From positions 1-36,045 of the forward strand of contig CALLKB010000153.1 in NCBI GenBank assembly GCA_938008575.1: DNA of 36,045 nt. Reading direction: 5' to 3'. Shown piece after piece: positions 16,624 to 24,833 of this stretch (within the stretch, counting starts at the first letter, position 1; each line of letters begins with the position of its first letter). A model generated the notes under the pieces. It ran no database searches, was not told where the DNA came from, and saw only the letters and a list, made by a program, of their open reading frames with translations. The DNA is from an uncultured Cytophagaceae bacterium (GTDB taxonomy: Bacteria > Bacteroidota > Bacteroidia > Cytophagales > Spirosomataceae). The position numbers and the translations under genes are program-made.

Positions 16624-19600
16624 ATGAAAAGATTTGCACTATTACTTGGCTTTCTTTTGATCGGAATGATTAGCCAAGCACAAACAAAGGGTATTCAATA
16701 CCAAGCCGTCATCCAGGATCCTAGTCCTTACCAAATTCCGGGTACATTTATCCAAGGACAGGTATTACAAAATTCAAAAGTTAGTATCCGATTCACGTTA
16801 AAAACGAATGGGACGACTGATTTCGAAGAATTACATGAGACACAAACAGATGATTTTGGTTTGATCAATTTGACGATTGGAAAAGGCAAAAAAACAGTTG
16901 GCGCCAATTTTGACCAAATCATTTGGAATGGACAAAACAAGGTATTGATCGTTGCGGTCAAAATAGCCAATCAAAACAATTTCATTGAGGTCAGCAATCA
17001 AACTCTTTTATATAGTCCATATGCACTTTATGCTGATGCGGTGGAATATAAGCATGTTAGCAATGCCCCTAAGGATATATCGCATTTCACGAATGATGTA
17101 GGCTATTTAGTTTCCAATGATTTAAAGCCGTTGGAGAAAAAAATCAACGATAATCAAGCGGAAAATGTAACGAGCTTTTCGCTTTTAAAGAATCAGCAAA
17201 TTACCCTAGAAACTAAAGTTGAGGAACAAGGGAAGATTTTGAATGAAACTATCCTTCGTACACAGAGTATGAATGTACGGATTGACCAACAAAACAATCA
17301 AATCAGCCAGAATCAAACGAATTTGGTGAATCAAATCAATAGTTTGGGAGGTTCGTTTGAATCGCTTGGTAATAAATCACTGGCCACCGATTTAGGTAAT
17401 ACAAACCCAAGCAATCAACTTTATCCGAGTCAAAGAGCCGTAAAATCCTATGTGGATCAAGTTATTTCGACTGTAGTTGTATCGGGTACGCCGGATGCAA
17501 CCACATTGGCTGCAGGTAAAATTCAATTAACTGGGGATTTAAGTGGAACTGCCGCATCACCCACAGTACCCGACCTGGTCTTAAAAGAAGATTTAGCAAA
17601 TAAGTCGGTGAGCATCCCCACAGATGCCACATCTGACATCAAATATCCAAGTGTCCGCGCAGTTAAAACCTATGTGGATCAAGCGACGCAGGGAATTGCC
17701 TTATCCGCTGATTTAAATGCAAAAGCAGACAAGCTTTCCCCCATATTTTCGGGAAGCCCTTCCCTTCCGACGGGAACCATCGCCGTTAAACAAGGCATTG
17801 GCAGCAATACGACGCAGTTGGCAACGACCTCCTTCGTCCAACAAGAACTAAGTGCCGTATCCATAAATTATGCGACAAAGGAAGATGTAAGCAACAAATC
17901 GACGGCAACAGCTTTGGGTACGAGCAACACCTTATATCCGACACAAAATGCTGTCAAAACCTATGTGGATGCGCAAATCAGTTCAGCGACTATTTCGGAT
18001 GCAACATTAGCTAGTAAGGGAAAAATACGATTGGGAGGCGATTTAGCTGCGGGCAATAGTACAGCTGATGATCCGATCATTCGAGACAATGCGATTAGCA
18101 CAAGTAAAATTTTAGATGCAGCAGTTACAGATGTTAAAATTTCGGCAGTTGCTGGTAGTAAAGTAACAGGTAATATCACGGGAGAGGCAAGCAATGTAAC
18201 AGGAACGGTTGCGCCTACGCATGGAGGAACAGGCGCTTCAGGTACCTTAATAGGCTATGTTAAAGCGAATGGTACATCCGCCATGCAGGCAGTTACCGCG
18301 ATACCCGTAGCTGACGTTACAGGAGCGGAAGCGATTGCAAATAAGAGTAATGATGTACTAACGGATGCTAGTTCAACGACAAAATATCCCAATGTACGTG
18401 CAGTCAAGGCGTATGTGGACAATCAAATTGCGCAAGGAACGATCCCGGATGCAACGGCGACGGTCTATGGAAAAGTGAGATTAGGGGGTGATTTGGCAGG
18501 AACGGGATCGACGGCAGGAACCCCTATCATTTCAGACAATAGTATTACGAGTACTAAAATCGCGGACCTTGCAGTTACCAATGGGAAAATCGTTGGTATC
18601 GATGGAACGAAAGTAGCTGGCAGTATCCCGGGAAATGCGGCCAACGTGAATGGAATCATCACGACTTCACATGGGGGAACAGGAGCATTAGCCACGCTTA
18701 ACGGATATGTCAAAGGAAATGGAGCCTCGGCCATGACGAGCAGTACGACAATTCCGGTTGCCGATGTGATCGGGGCAGAATTGAGTTCAAATAAATCTAT
18801 TGCAGGTGACTTAGGAAATACATCCACAAGTGATCTTTTGTACCCAAGTCAAAAAGCGGTTAAAACCTATGTGGATGCATTATCTGCTGGCAATATTGGA
18901 ACAGCGACGCAAAGCGCATTAAATATGAAAGAAAACACATCGAATAAATCCGATGGAAGTATAGATGCTAATAGCTCGATTGAATTCCCTACGCAACATG
19001 CCGTTAAAATTTATGTTGAAAATAAATTAGCGAATCAAACGATTTCATTGGCTAATTTTCAGACTATTAATCCAGACAAACTAATTGGAAATTTTGGGGC
19101 AACGTCAGCAACGCCATCTGAAATCTCAACATCTGGAACGGGAAGTGTTGTTCGTTCAAGCGGAGCGACACTTAATAATGTACTTTTAAATGGAACTATC
19201 GGCGGAAATGCTATAGTTGCTCCTATCAATGGAGGTTTAGGCACCTCTAGCTTAACATCTGGATATGTAAAAGCAGGCAATCCATTCGCTACGGTATCTT
19301 CGATACCAGTTAGCGACGTGACGGGTGCCGTTCAAAAGGTCAATGGGTCTCTTCCAGATGCCAATGGTAACATTGCACTTCGTTTTGGAACGACTTACAC
19401 AGGGATATTTAATGGGGGAAATTTTACACCCGTGGTAAGTTCACCTATCAATAGTGATGTTTATATCGTTTCAGCTGACCCCACATCAACGAATAATGGA
19501 CGTACGTTCATATACGATGGCAGTAATTGGCAGGAAATCACAACGAATCAGGCTACTTTGGAGGCCAAATATGTGCAATTGAGAGGATCAACCATGAGTG

Positions 19601-22600
19601 GAAATTTATCATTTCCGGGTGGGACAAAAATTCAAATAGCCGATGCACCTACTTCTTCAACGGATGTTGCTAATAAGGCATATGTCGACATTCAAACGGC
19701 CGCAGGAATTACTCCAGATGCAACAAATCTTGTCGTAGGTAAAATTCAATTAGCTGGAGATTTAGGAGGTCCAAGTTCAACGGCCACGAATCCAATCATT
19801 TCGAATGGAGCAATTAACAATGCGAAACTTGCTTCGGGTTCTGTTTCAGATGACAAAGTAACAGGAACAATTTCCGGAGCAAAAGGAGGTACAGGTGTAA
19901 ATAACACAGGTAAAACCATCACTTTGGGAGGTAATTTAACAACAAGTGGATCAAACGCCTTGACTTTAAATACAATAGGAACAACAAGTGTTTCTCTTCC
20001 GATGAGTGGAACTTTAGCAACCTTATCAGGAGCTGAAGCATTGACGAATAAGAGTTTCAATGGCCTACAACTTACGAGTAGCCTGACAGGATTTACAATC
20101 GCAGGAGGAACTACAAGTAAGACACTTACGGTAGCTAATAATGCCAATATATCAGGGACGAATACTGGAGATCAAACCATCACATTATCGGGAGACCTTT
20201 CAGGTTCAGGTACGGGAACCCTTAATGCTACATTAGCTAATACCACAGTCGTAGCAGGGATATATGGAGGAAATGCTTTGATTCCTCAGATTACGGTAGA
20301 CCCCAAAGGTCGGATAACCGCTGTATCAGAGATTCCATTGTCTAACACTACTTTGGCTGGAACCATTTTAAACGACGGAAAAGTACTTATTGGAAATAGT
20401 AGCAATGCAGCCGTTGAAAGGAATCTTTCAGGTGATGTAACGATGAATAATACAGGTGTTACGACGATTGGAAATTTAAAAATCACCAATGGCATGTTGG
20501 CTGGCAATATTGACCTAAGTACCAAAGTAAGCAACATGCTACCCATCGCCAATGGGGGAACAGGTGTATCTAGTTTGACAAGCAATGCTTTGATGGTCGG
20601 TGGAGCTAGCATCGGATTTATTGCACCAGGAACTGCTGGCTATGTCTTGAGTTCGAATGGTACAAGCTGGTCGGCGAATGCCATCACGAGTTTAGGTGTT
20701 GCGACAACCGTAGGTAGCATCAACACTAGCGGTACCCCGAATGGTATGACCTTATTAGGTGGGGAAATAAAGTTGAGTCCAGCGGATGCGAGTAATCCGG
20801 GTATAGTTACAACAGGAGCTCAAACATTCGCAGGAGCAAAAAGCTTTTCGCAAGACCTTCAAATCAATCATTTATTGATTGGAAATGGAGGCGGTGGCCT
20901 CGATGCGAATACGATGGTTGGGAAAAACGCTTTTATAAGTAATACGACGGGGACCAACAATACAGCGTTGGGTTATCAAAGTTTGAGTTTAAATACAAGT
21001 GGAACGAACAATACGGCGATTGGAGCGGGAGCTTTAAGTTTAAGCACAACGGGGATTAATAATACGGCTTTGGGGCAAGGAGCGGGTGTGAGCGTAGGTA
21101 CCTTGAATAATACGCTGGCATTGGGAGCAGGTGCGACTGTCGGCACGGATAATAGCATCCAGCTGGGAAATGCCAATATCGTACGAGTAAACACCGCGGG
21201 AGCTATTCAAGCAGGCAGTATTCAAAATACGCCAATTGGCTCAATAAGCCCACAAACAGGTGCATTTACAAGTTTAAAAACGACGGGAACCAACGCCAGC
21301 CAAGTTGTGCTAACTGACGCAAATAATTTATTAAGTTCAATACCTAGTTTACCCGTAAATTTGGGAGGAACAGGGTTGAATAGCATAACAGCAAACAGTG
21401 TATTAATTGGAAATGGAATAGGTAACTTAACATTTGTTACACCGAATACGAATGGTCAGGTATTAACGTGGAACGGGAGCAATTGGGCTGCGACGGTACC
21501 GACTGCACTAACAACGGGAATAATAGGAAATAGTACGGCAAATGGTTTAACTGTGAGCAACAATGTAATCAGTTTGAGTCCAGCGGATGCGACAAACCCG
21601 GGTATTATCACCACAGGAGCACAGAGCTTTGCAGGAGCTAAAACCTTTTCAAGCATTATTAACTCTGGAAATCTGACAATTAATAGCCTAACAGCTTCCA
21701 AGGTAGTATTCACGGATGCATCCAAAAATCTTAGTTCCACGGGAACTGTTGGTGTTACACAAGGAGGAACAGGCGCAGCAAGCTTCACGAGTGGAGGGCT
21801 CATCGTTGGTGCGGGAACATCATCTTTATCTAGCATTAACCCAGGAACAGACGGACAAATTTTGGTTTCTCGCTTGGGAGCTTGGAATGTGGAAAATGCA
21901 TCGCCATCGGTTACGTTAGGAAATGTAAATGTAGGTTCAACAGCCAAAGGTTTAAGTATTACGGCTGGCGGCGAAATCAGTTTGAGCCCAGCAGATGCTA
22001 CTAACCCAGGTATAATCACCACAGGAGCACAAAGCTTTGCAGGAGCAAAAACTTTTTCAAGCATTATTAACTCTGGAAATCTGACAGTTAATAGCCTAAC
22101 CGCTTCCAAGGTTGTATTTACTGATGCTTCAAAAAACCTCAATTCCACGGGAATTGTTGGTGTTGACCAAGGAGGAACTGGCTTAAGTAGTATCCTCTTG
22201 AATGGCGTCATGGTAGGCAATGGAACAAATTCAATTAGTACGGTCACAGCCAATACCAATGGCCAGGTATTGACATGGAATGGATCAAATTGGACGGCAA
22301 TTGCCCCCACAGCCGTTTCAGCAGGCACTTTAGGAACGAGCACGGCCAATGGATTAACAGTTAGTAATAATGTGATTAGTCTCAGTCCTGCTGATGCGAC
22401 CAACCCTGGAATAGTCACAACAGGAGTGCAGACTTTCACTGGAGCCAAAACTTTTGCTAGCATTATCAATTCGGGAAATCTGAGTGTAGGGGGCAACTTA
22501 TCTAATGCAACATTAACTGCATCAAAAGTCGTATTTTCAGATGCGTCCAAAAATCTAAGTTCTACAGGCACAGTAGGTGTTGACCAAGGAGGAACTGGTG

Positions 22601-22950
22601 CAACAACCTTGGGTTTAGGAGCTCTCTTAATAGGCAATGGAACCGGTGCGATCACCACACTTGCACCTAGCACTGCTGGCTATGTCCTGAAGGTCGTTGG
22701 ATCCAGCTGGACTGTCAGCACGCCTGACCGCGATGAAAGCGACCAATTTATGGCAACCGTGGGTCAGACGAGCTTTAGCTTAACACAAAGCCCAGTCGCG
22801 AACAGTAAGGTCAAAATGTTTATTAATGGTATCCGAATTGATAAGAATGCCTATACAATTTCAAGTAATACAGTAACCTATGTACCCGCATCCAACAGCA
22901 ATTTTACTTTAGAAGCGGGAGACCGAATTCAATTTGACTATGCATACTAA
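16624..22950 (+). CDS. Giant modular surface protein with tail-fibre-like and YadA-head-like repeats
   Basis: The ATG at 16624 gives a 2108-residue protein with a clean signal peptide (1-20, ISQAQ); an in-frame ATG at 16588 sits inside the upstream gene and is rejected. Residues ~21-140 are a domain common at the N-terminus of Bacteroidota adhesins (KGIQYQAVIQD to LYSPYALYADAV). A Q/N-rich probable coiled coil follows (~160-240). About 253-1025 holds at least six YPSQxAVKxYVD modules with GGTG turns. About 1383-1996 holds four LSPADATNPGI modules, the first two separated by a YadA-head-like block (~1436-1516, NTALGYQSLS-type). The C-terminus (~2035-2108, FMATVGQTSFSLTQSP to GDRIQFDYAY) resembles receptor-tip domains of tail fibres. 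I noticed no cysteine and no T9SS sorting domain. It is most likely an exported fibre for adhesion or binding; the ligand is unknown. Confidence 0.85.
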   Translation: MKRFALLLGFLLIGMISQAQTKGIQYQAVIQDPSPYQIPGTFIQGQVLQNSKVSIRFTLKTNGTTDFEELHETQTDDFGLINLTIGKGKKTVGANFDQIIWNGQNKVLIVAVKIANQNNFIEVSNQTLLYSPYALYADAVEYKHVSNAPKDISHFTNDVGYLVSNDLKPLEKKINDNQAENVTSFSLLKNQQITLETKVEEQGKILNETILRTQSMNVRIDQQNNQISQNQTNLVNQINSLGGSFESLGNKSLATDLGNTNPSNQLYPSQRAVKSYVDQVISTVVVSGTPDATTLAAGKIQLTGDLSGTAASPTVPDLVLKEDLANKSVSIPTDATSDIKYPSVRAVKTYVDQATQGIALSADLNAKADKLSPIFSGSPSLPTGTIAVKQGIGSNTTQLATTSFVQQELSAVSINYATKEDVSNKSTATALGTSNTLYPTQNAVKTYVDAQISSATISDATLASKGKIRLGGDLAAGNSTADDPIIRDNAISTSKILDAAVTDVKISAVAGSKVTGNITGEASNVTGTVAPTHGGTGASGTLIGYVKANGTSAMQAVTAIPVADVTGAEAIANKSNDVLTDASSTTKYPNVRAVKAYVDNQIAQGTIPDATATVYGKVRLGGDLAGTGSTAGTPIISDNSITSTKIADLAVTNGKIVGIDGTKVAGSIPGNAANVNGIITTSHGGTGALATLNGYVKGNGASAMTSSTTIPVADVIGAELSSNKSIAGDLGNTSTSDLLYPSQKAVKTYVDALSAGNIGTATQSALNMKENTSNKSDGSIDANSSIEFPTQHAVKIYVENKLANQTISLANFQTINPDKLIGNFGATSATPSEISTSGTGSVVRSSGATLNNVLLNGTIGGNAIVAPINGGLGTSSLTSGYVKAGNPFATVSSIPVSDVTGAVQKVNGSLPDANGNIALRFGTTYTGIFNGGNFTPVVSSPINSDVYIVSADPTSTNNGRTFIYDGSNWQEITTNQATLEAKYVQLRGSTMSGNLSFPGGTKIQIADAPTSSTDVANKAYVDIQTAAGITPDATNLVVGKIQLAGDLGGPSSTATNPIISNGAINNAKLASGSVSDDKVTGTISGAKGGTGVNNTGKTITLGGNLTTSGSNALTLNTIGTTSVSLPMSGTLATLSGAEALTNKSFNGLQLTSSLTGFTIAGGTTSKTLTVANNANISGTNTGDQTITLSGDLSGSGTGTLNATLANTTVVAGIYGGNALIPQITVDPKGRITAVSEIPLSNTTLAGTILNDGKVLIGNSSNAAVERNLSGDVTMNNTGVTTIGNLKITNGMLAGNIDLSTKVSNMLPIANGGTGVSSLTSNALMVGGASIGFIAPGTAGYVLSSNGTSWSANAITSLGVATTVGSINTSGTPNGMTLLGGEIKLSPADASNPGIVTTGAQTFAGAKSFSQDLQINHLLIGNGGGGLDANTMVGKNAFISNTTGTNNTALGYQSLSLNTSGTNNTAIGAGALSLSTTGINNTALGQGAGVSVGTLNNTLALGAGATVGTDNSIQLGNANIVRVNTAGAIQAGSIQNTPIGSISPQTGAFTSLKTTGTNASQVVLTDANNLLSSIPSLPVNLGGTGLNSITANSVLIGNGIGNLTFVTPNTNGQVLTWNGSNWAATVPTALTTGIIGNSTANGLTVSNNVISLSPADATNPGIITTGAQSFAGAKTFSSIINSGNLTINSLTASKVVFTDASKNLSSTGTVGVTQGGTGAASFTSGGLIVGAGTSSLSSINPGTDGQILVSRLGAWNVENASPSVTLGNVNVGSTAKGLSITAGGEISLSPADATNPGIITTGAQSFAGAKTFSSIINSGNLTVNSLTASKVVFTDASKNLNSTGIVGVDQGGTGLSSILLNGVMVGNGTNSISTVTANTNGQVLTWNGSNWTAIAPTAVSAGTLGTSTANGLTVSNNVISLSPADATNPGIVTTGVQTFTGAKTFASIINSGNLSVGGNLSNATLTASKVVFSDASKNLSSTGTVGVDQGGTGATTLGLGALLIGNGTGAITTLAPSTAGYVLKVVGSSWTVSTPDRDESDQFMATVGQTSFSLTQSPVANSKVKMFINGIRIDKNAYTISSNTVTYVPASNSNFTLEAGDRIQFDYAY
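17380..19695 (+). repeat. YPSQ-AVK-YVD module array inside the giant gene
   Basis: Six diverged copies of a module keyed by YPSQxAVKxYVD occur near 17421, 17643, 17934, 18384, 18838 and 18984. A related DVANKAYVD lies near 19668. The copies have unequal spacing and sit between NKS and DATxxxxGKIxLxGDL segments. Nucleotide identity is low to moderate, so the array is old or under diversifying change. Similar AVKTYVD/ANKAYVD units occur in phage tail fibres, from general knowledge. Confidence 0.75.
20772..22610 (+). repeat. Four ~400-bp LSPADA modules, partly near-identical, inside the giant gene
   Basis: Copies begin near 20772, 21571, 21979 and 22378. The last three have periods of 408 and 399 bp, both multiples of three. 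Each encodes LSPADATNPGI, then TTGxQxFxGAKxF, and in the last three SGNL...TASKVVF.DASKNL and GGTG. Copies two and three are very similar at DNA level across ~190 bp, mostly differing at third positions, which points to fairly recent tandem duplication. Confidence 0.85.
20929..21172 (+). repeat. YadA-head-like left-handed roll repeats inside the giant gene
   Basis: Three to four ~14-16-residue units of the form TNNTALGYQSLSLNTSG, TNNTAIGAGALSLSTTG and INNTALGQGAGVSVGT are followed by LALGAGATVG and SIQLGNAN. This matches the NTAxGxxAL pattern of YadA/Hia head domains and of endosialidase-type tail spikes, both trimeric. The block lies between the first and second LSPADA modules. Confidence 0.75.
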
Positions 22951-23713
22951 ACTATTTCTATATTTATTATTGACTGCTAGCATTTGCTTAGGCCAAATGG
23001 CTACCCACAGCGGAAGAAGATCAGGTGTCAGAAGTGAGTTTATCAATAAATCTGGCAAGAAAAACACCTTAGATGGAGTATATACAACGGGGAAATTGAA
23101 CATTTTGCCCCCATGTACCAATTTGATCGTCAATCATATTACGAGCCGTGGTGTGGCACCCGTTGCAAAAACAATCACCTATAATTTGGCCTATTCAACG
23201 ATTACTGGTGAAAACAAATGTTGGTTATTGCAAAATTTAGGCTCAACAAATGCACCATTAAGTTCGACGGATAATACAGAAGCTGCTTCAGGTTGGTATT
23301 GGCAATTTGGAAGTAAAATTGGATATCGATATACAGCTTCAAGAACACCTTCAACAACCTGGCCAAATCGAACATTGCTAAACGCAGATTGGTCTGCAGC
23401 GCAGGATCCTTGTACAATTGAATTAGGAACTGGTTGGCGATTACCTACCTACGCGGAGTGGAGGACAATTGCAATTAATTACCGATATGAAGCAAATGTT
23501 TTTGGATCTGATATTAAATTGCACAATGCAGGCTGGTTAAGACAATCTGATGGACTTATTCAAGAACGTGGTATAACCACACATTATTGGAGCTCAACAA
23601 GTGATACCGACATAAATGCTCGAGGCTTTGTGATTCCCTCTGCAGGCGCTCCTACAACGGCTTCTACAAACGATAAAGATGCGGGTTTTAGTGTTCGTTG
23701 CATTCGAGACTAA
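22940..23713 (+). CDS. Secreted FISUMP-domain protein
   Basis: The ATG at 22940 gives 257 residues and overlaps the end of the giant gene by 11 nt in another frame; an in-frame TTG at 22934 is less likely. It has a signal peptide (~1-19, SICLGQ). The body is a Fibrobacter succinogenes major paralogous (FISUMP) domain, shown by CWLLQNLGS, GTGWRLPTYAEW, TTHYWSSTS and the closing GFSVRCIRD. FISUMP domains resemble C-type-lectin/formylglycine-enzyme-like folds and occur on secreted proteins, often with adhesive repeats; no catalytic role is known to me. Cysteines in PPCTN, NKCW, DPCTI and VRCIRD may form disulphides. The overlap with the giant gene implies coupled translation and a joint function at the surface. 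Confidence 0.8.
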   Translation: MHTKLFLYLLLTASICLGQMATHSGRRSGVRSEFINKSGKKNTLDGVYTTGKLNILPPCTNLIVNHITSRGVAPVAKTITYNLAYSTITGENKCWLLQNLGSTNAPLSSTDNTEAASGWYWQFGSKIGYRYTASRTPSTTWPNRTLLNADWSAAQDPCTIELGTGWRLPTYAEWRTIAINYRYEANVFGSDIKLHNAGWLRQSDGLIQERGITTHYWSSTSDTDINARGFVIPSAGAPTTASTNDKDAGFSVRCIRD

Positions 23714-23753
23714 TATCATTTTTTTCATGGAACGAAAAGCTTAATTTAGCAAA

Positions 23754-24833
23754 ATGAAAGTAAACGCGCTACTCATTTTTGCTGCAATAAGCCTCTTCGC
23801 CTGTTCAAAGAAAGAAGCAAGCATCTCCCCCACTTCCGGCAACATCACGGAATCGATTTATGCCTCTGGTACAATTAAGTCGGCCGACCAATATCAAGCC
23901 TTTGTTTCTGTCAGTGGAATCATCGAAGAAATCTATGTAAAAGAAGGGCAACAAGTAAGCATTGGCACACCCCTACTTCGTGTTTCGAATGAAACGCAAA
24001 AATTTAATTTGGAGAATGCGCAATTGGCCGCCAACTTCAATGATGTGGCTAACAATCAAGGAAAATTAACCGAAGCAGAGGCCATTGTTCAAACTGCCAA
24101 AGCTAAATTAAAGCTAGATTCTAGCCTGTATTCAAGACAAAAAGCATTATGGTCCCAGCAAGTAGGTACCCGCATTGAATTCGAACAGAAAGAATTGAAT
24201 TACCAAAGTTCGAAAGCCAATTACCTTTCGGCGAATCAACGATACAAAGACTTAAAACGTCAGATCAATTTTGGTGCAGCTCAAACCAAGAAAAACGTTC
24301 AAATTTCCGCTAGACAGAATGAGGATTTCATCCTAAAAAGCAAAGTTAATGGAACAGTATTTAGCATTTTGAAGGAAAAAGGAGAACTTGTTAGTCCACA
24401 AACACCTATTGCTACGTTAGGTAACTCGAAAAACTTTCGATTGGAAATGCAAGTGGATGAACACGACATTTTCAAAGTTAAACTAGGTCAAAAAGTAGCC
24501 ATTACGTTTGATGCGTATAAAAACCAATACTTTGAGGCAGAAGTCAACAAAATTGCCTCGATTATGAATGAACGCAACAAAACATTTTTGATCGAAGCTC
24601 AATTTACAAAGGCTCCCGAAAAATTATATCCAAATGTTACGTTTGAAGCCAGTATCATTCTGCAATCCAAGCAAAATGTACTCATCTTACCTCGCAATTA
24701 CATCAAAAATGACTCCATCGTTACCTTAGTAGATGGTAGCAAGCGAATCGTCAAATTGGGTTTGACCGATTTCCAAAAGGCAGAAGTTATCAGTGGATTA
24801 AGCGTGAAAGACCAAGTGATTAAACCGGAATAA
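23754..24833 (+). CDS. MacA/HlyD-type periplasmic adaptor lipoprotein of an ABC exporter
   Basis: This 359-residue protein has a lipoprotein signal with lipobox LFAC (Cys17). A biotinyl/lipoyl-like half-motif (ISGxIEEIYVKEGQQVSIGTPLLRVS region, ~52-77), an alpha-helical hairpin (~84-185, rich in Q, K, A) and beta-barrel and membrane-proximal domains follow. The pattern ...LEMQVDEHDIFKVKLGQKV... is typical of adaptors for MacB- or DevC-type exporters. Its stop codon overlaps the permease start by one base (TAATG). It would connect the inner-membrane permease to the periplasm or an outer-membrane channel; no TolC-like gene is in the window. It begins 40 nt after the FISUMP gene on the same strand, so read-through from that operon is possible. 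Export substrate unknown. Confidence 0.88.
   Translation: MKVNALLIFAAISLFACSKKEASISPTSGNITESIYASGTIKSADQYQAFVSVSGIIEEIYVKEGQQVSIGTPLLRVSNETQKFNLENAQLAANFNDVANNQGKLTEAEAIVQTAKAKLKLDSSLYSRQKALWSQQVGTRIEFEQKELNYQSSKANYLSANQRYKDLKRQINFGAAQTKKNVQISARQNEDFILKSKVNGTVFSILKEKGELVSPQTPIATLGNSKNFRLEMQVDEHDIFKVKLGQKVAITFDAYKNQYFEAEVNKIASIMNERNKTFLIEAQFTKAPEKLYPNVTFEASIILQSKQNVLILPRNYIKNDSIVTLVDGSKRIVKLGLTDFQKAEVISGLSVKDQVIKPE

Noticed and set aside
17380..22610. CRISPR-like or minisatellite array
   Set aside because: The repeats are long, diverged, in-frame protein modules without uniform short repeats and spacers, and no cas genes are present.
21456..22673. Long 405-codon open frame antisense to the fibre gene
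   Set aside because: It is a shadow of Thr/Ser/Gly-rich repeats on the other strand: P/V/L-rich, no recognisable domain or signal, and it follows the repeat pattern of the sense gene.
15891..22950. Prophage tail-fibre region
   Set aside because: The giant protein has a signal peptide and a Bacteroidota adhesin N-domain, and no capsid, terminase, integrase, baseplate or lysis genes are nearby.
23742..23749. TAATTTAG as a -7 box for the ABC exporter genes
   Set aside because: It is only 5 nt from the start codon, which would make the transcript leaderless or start inside the gene; support is too weak.
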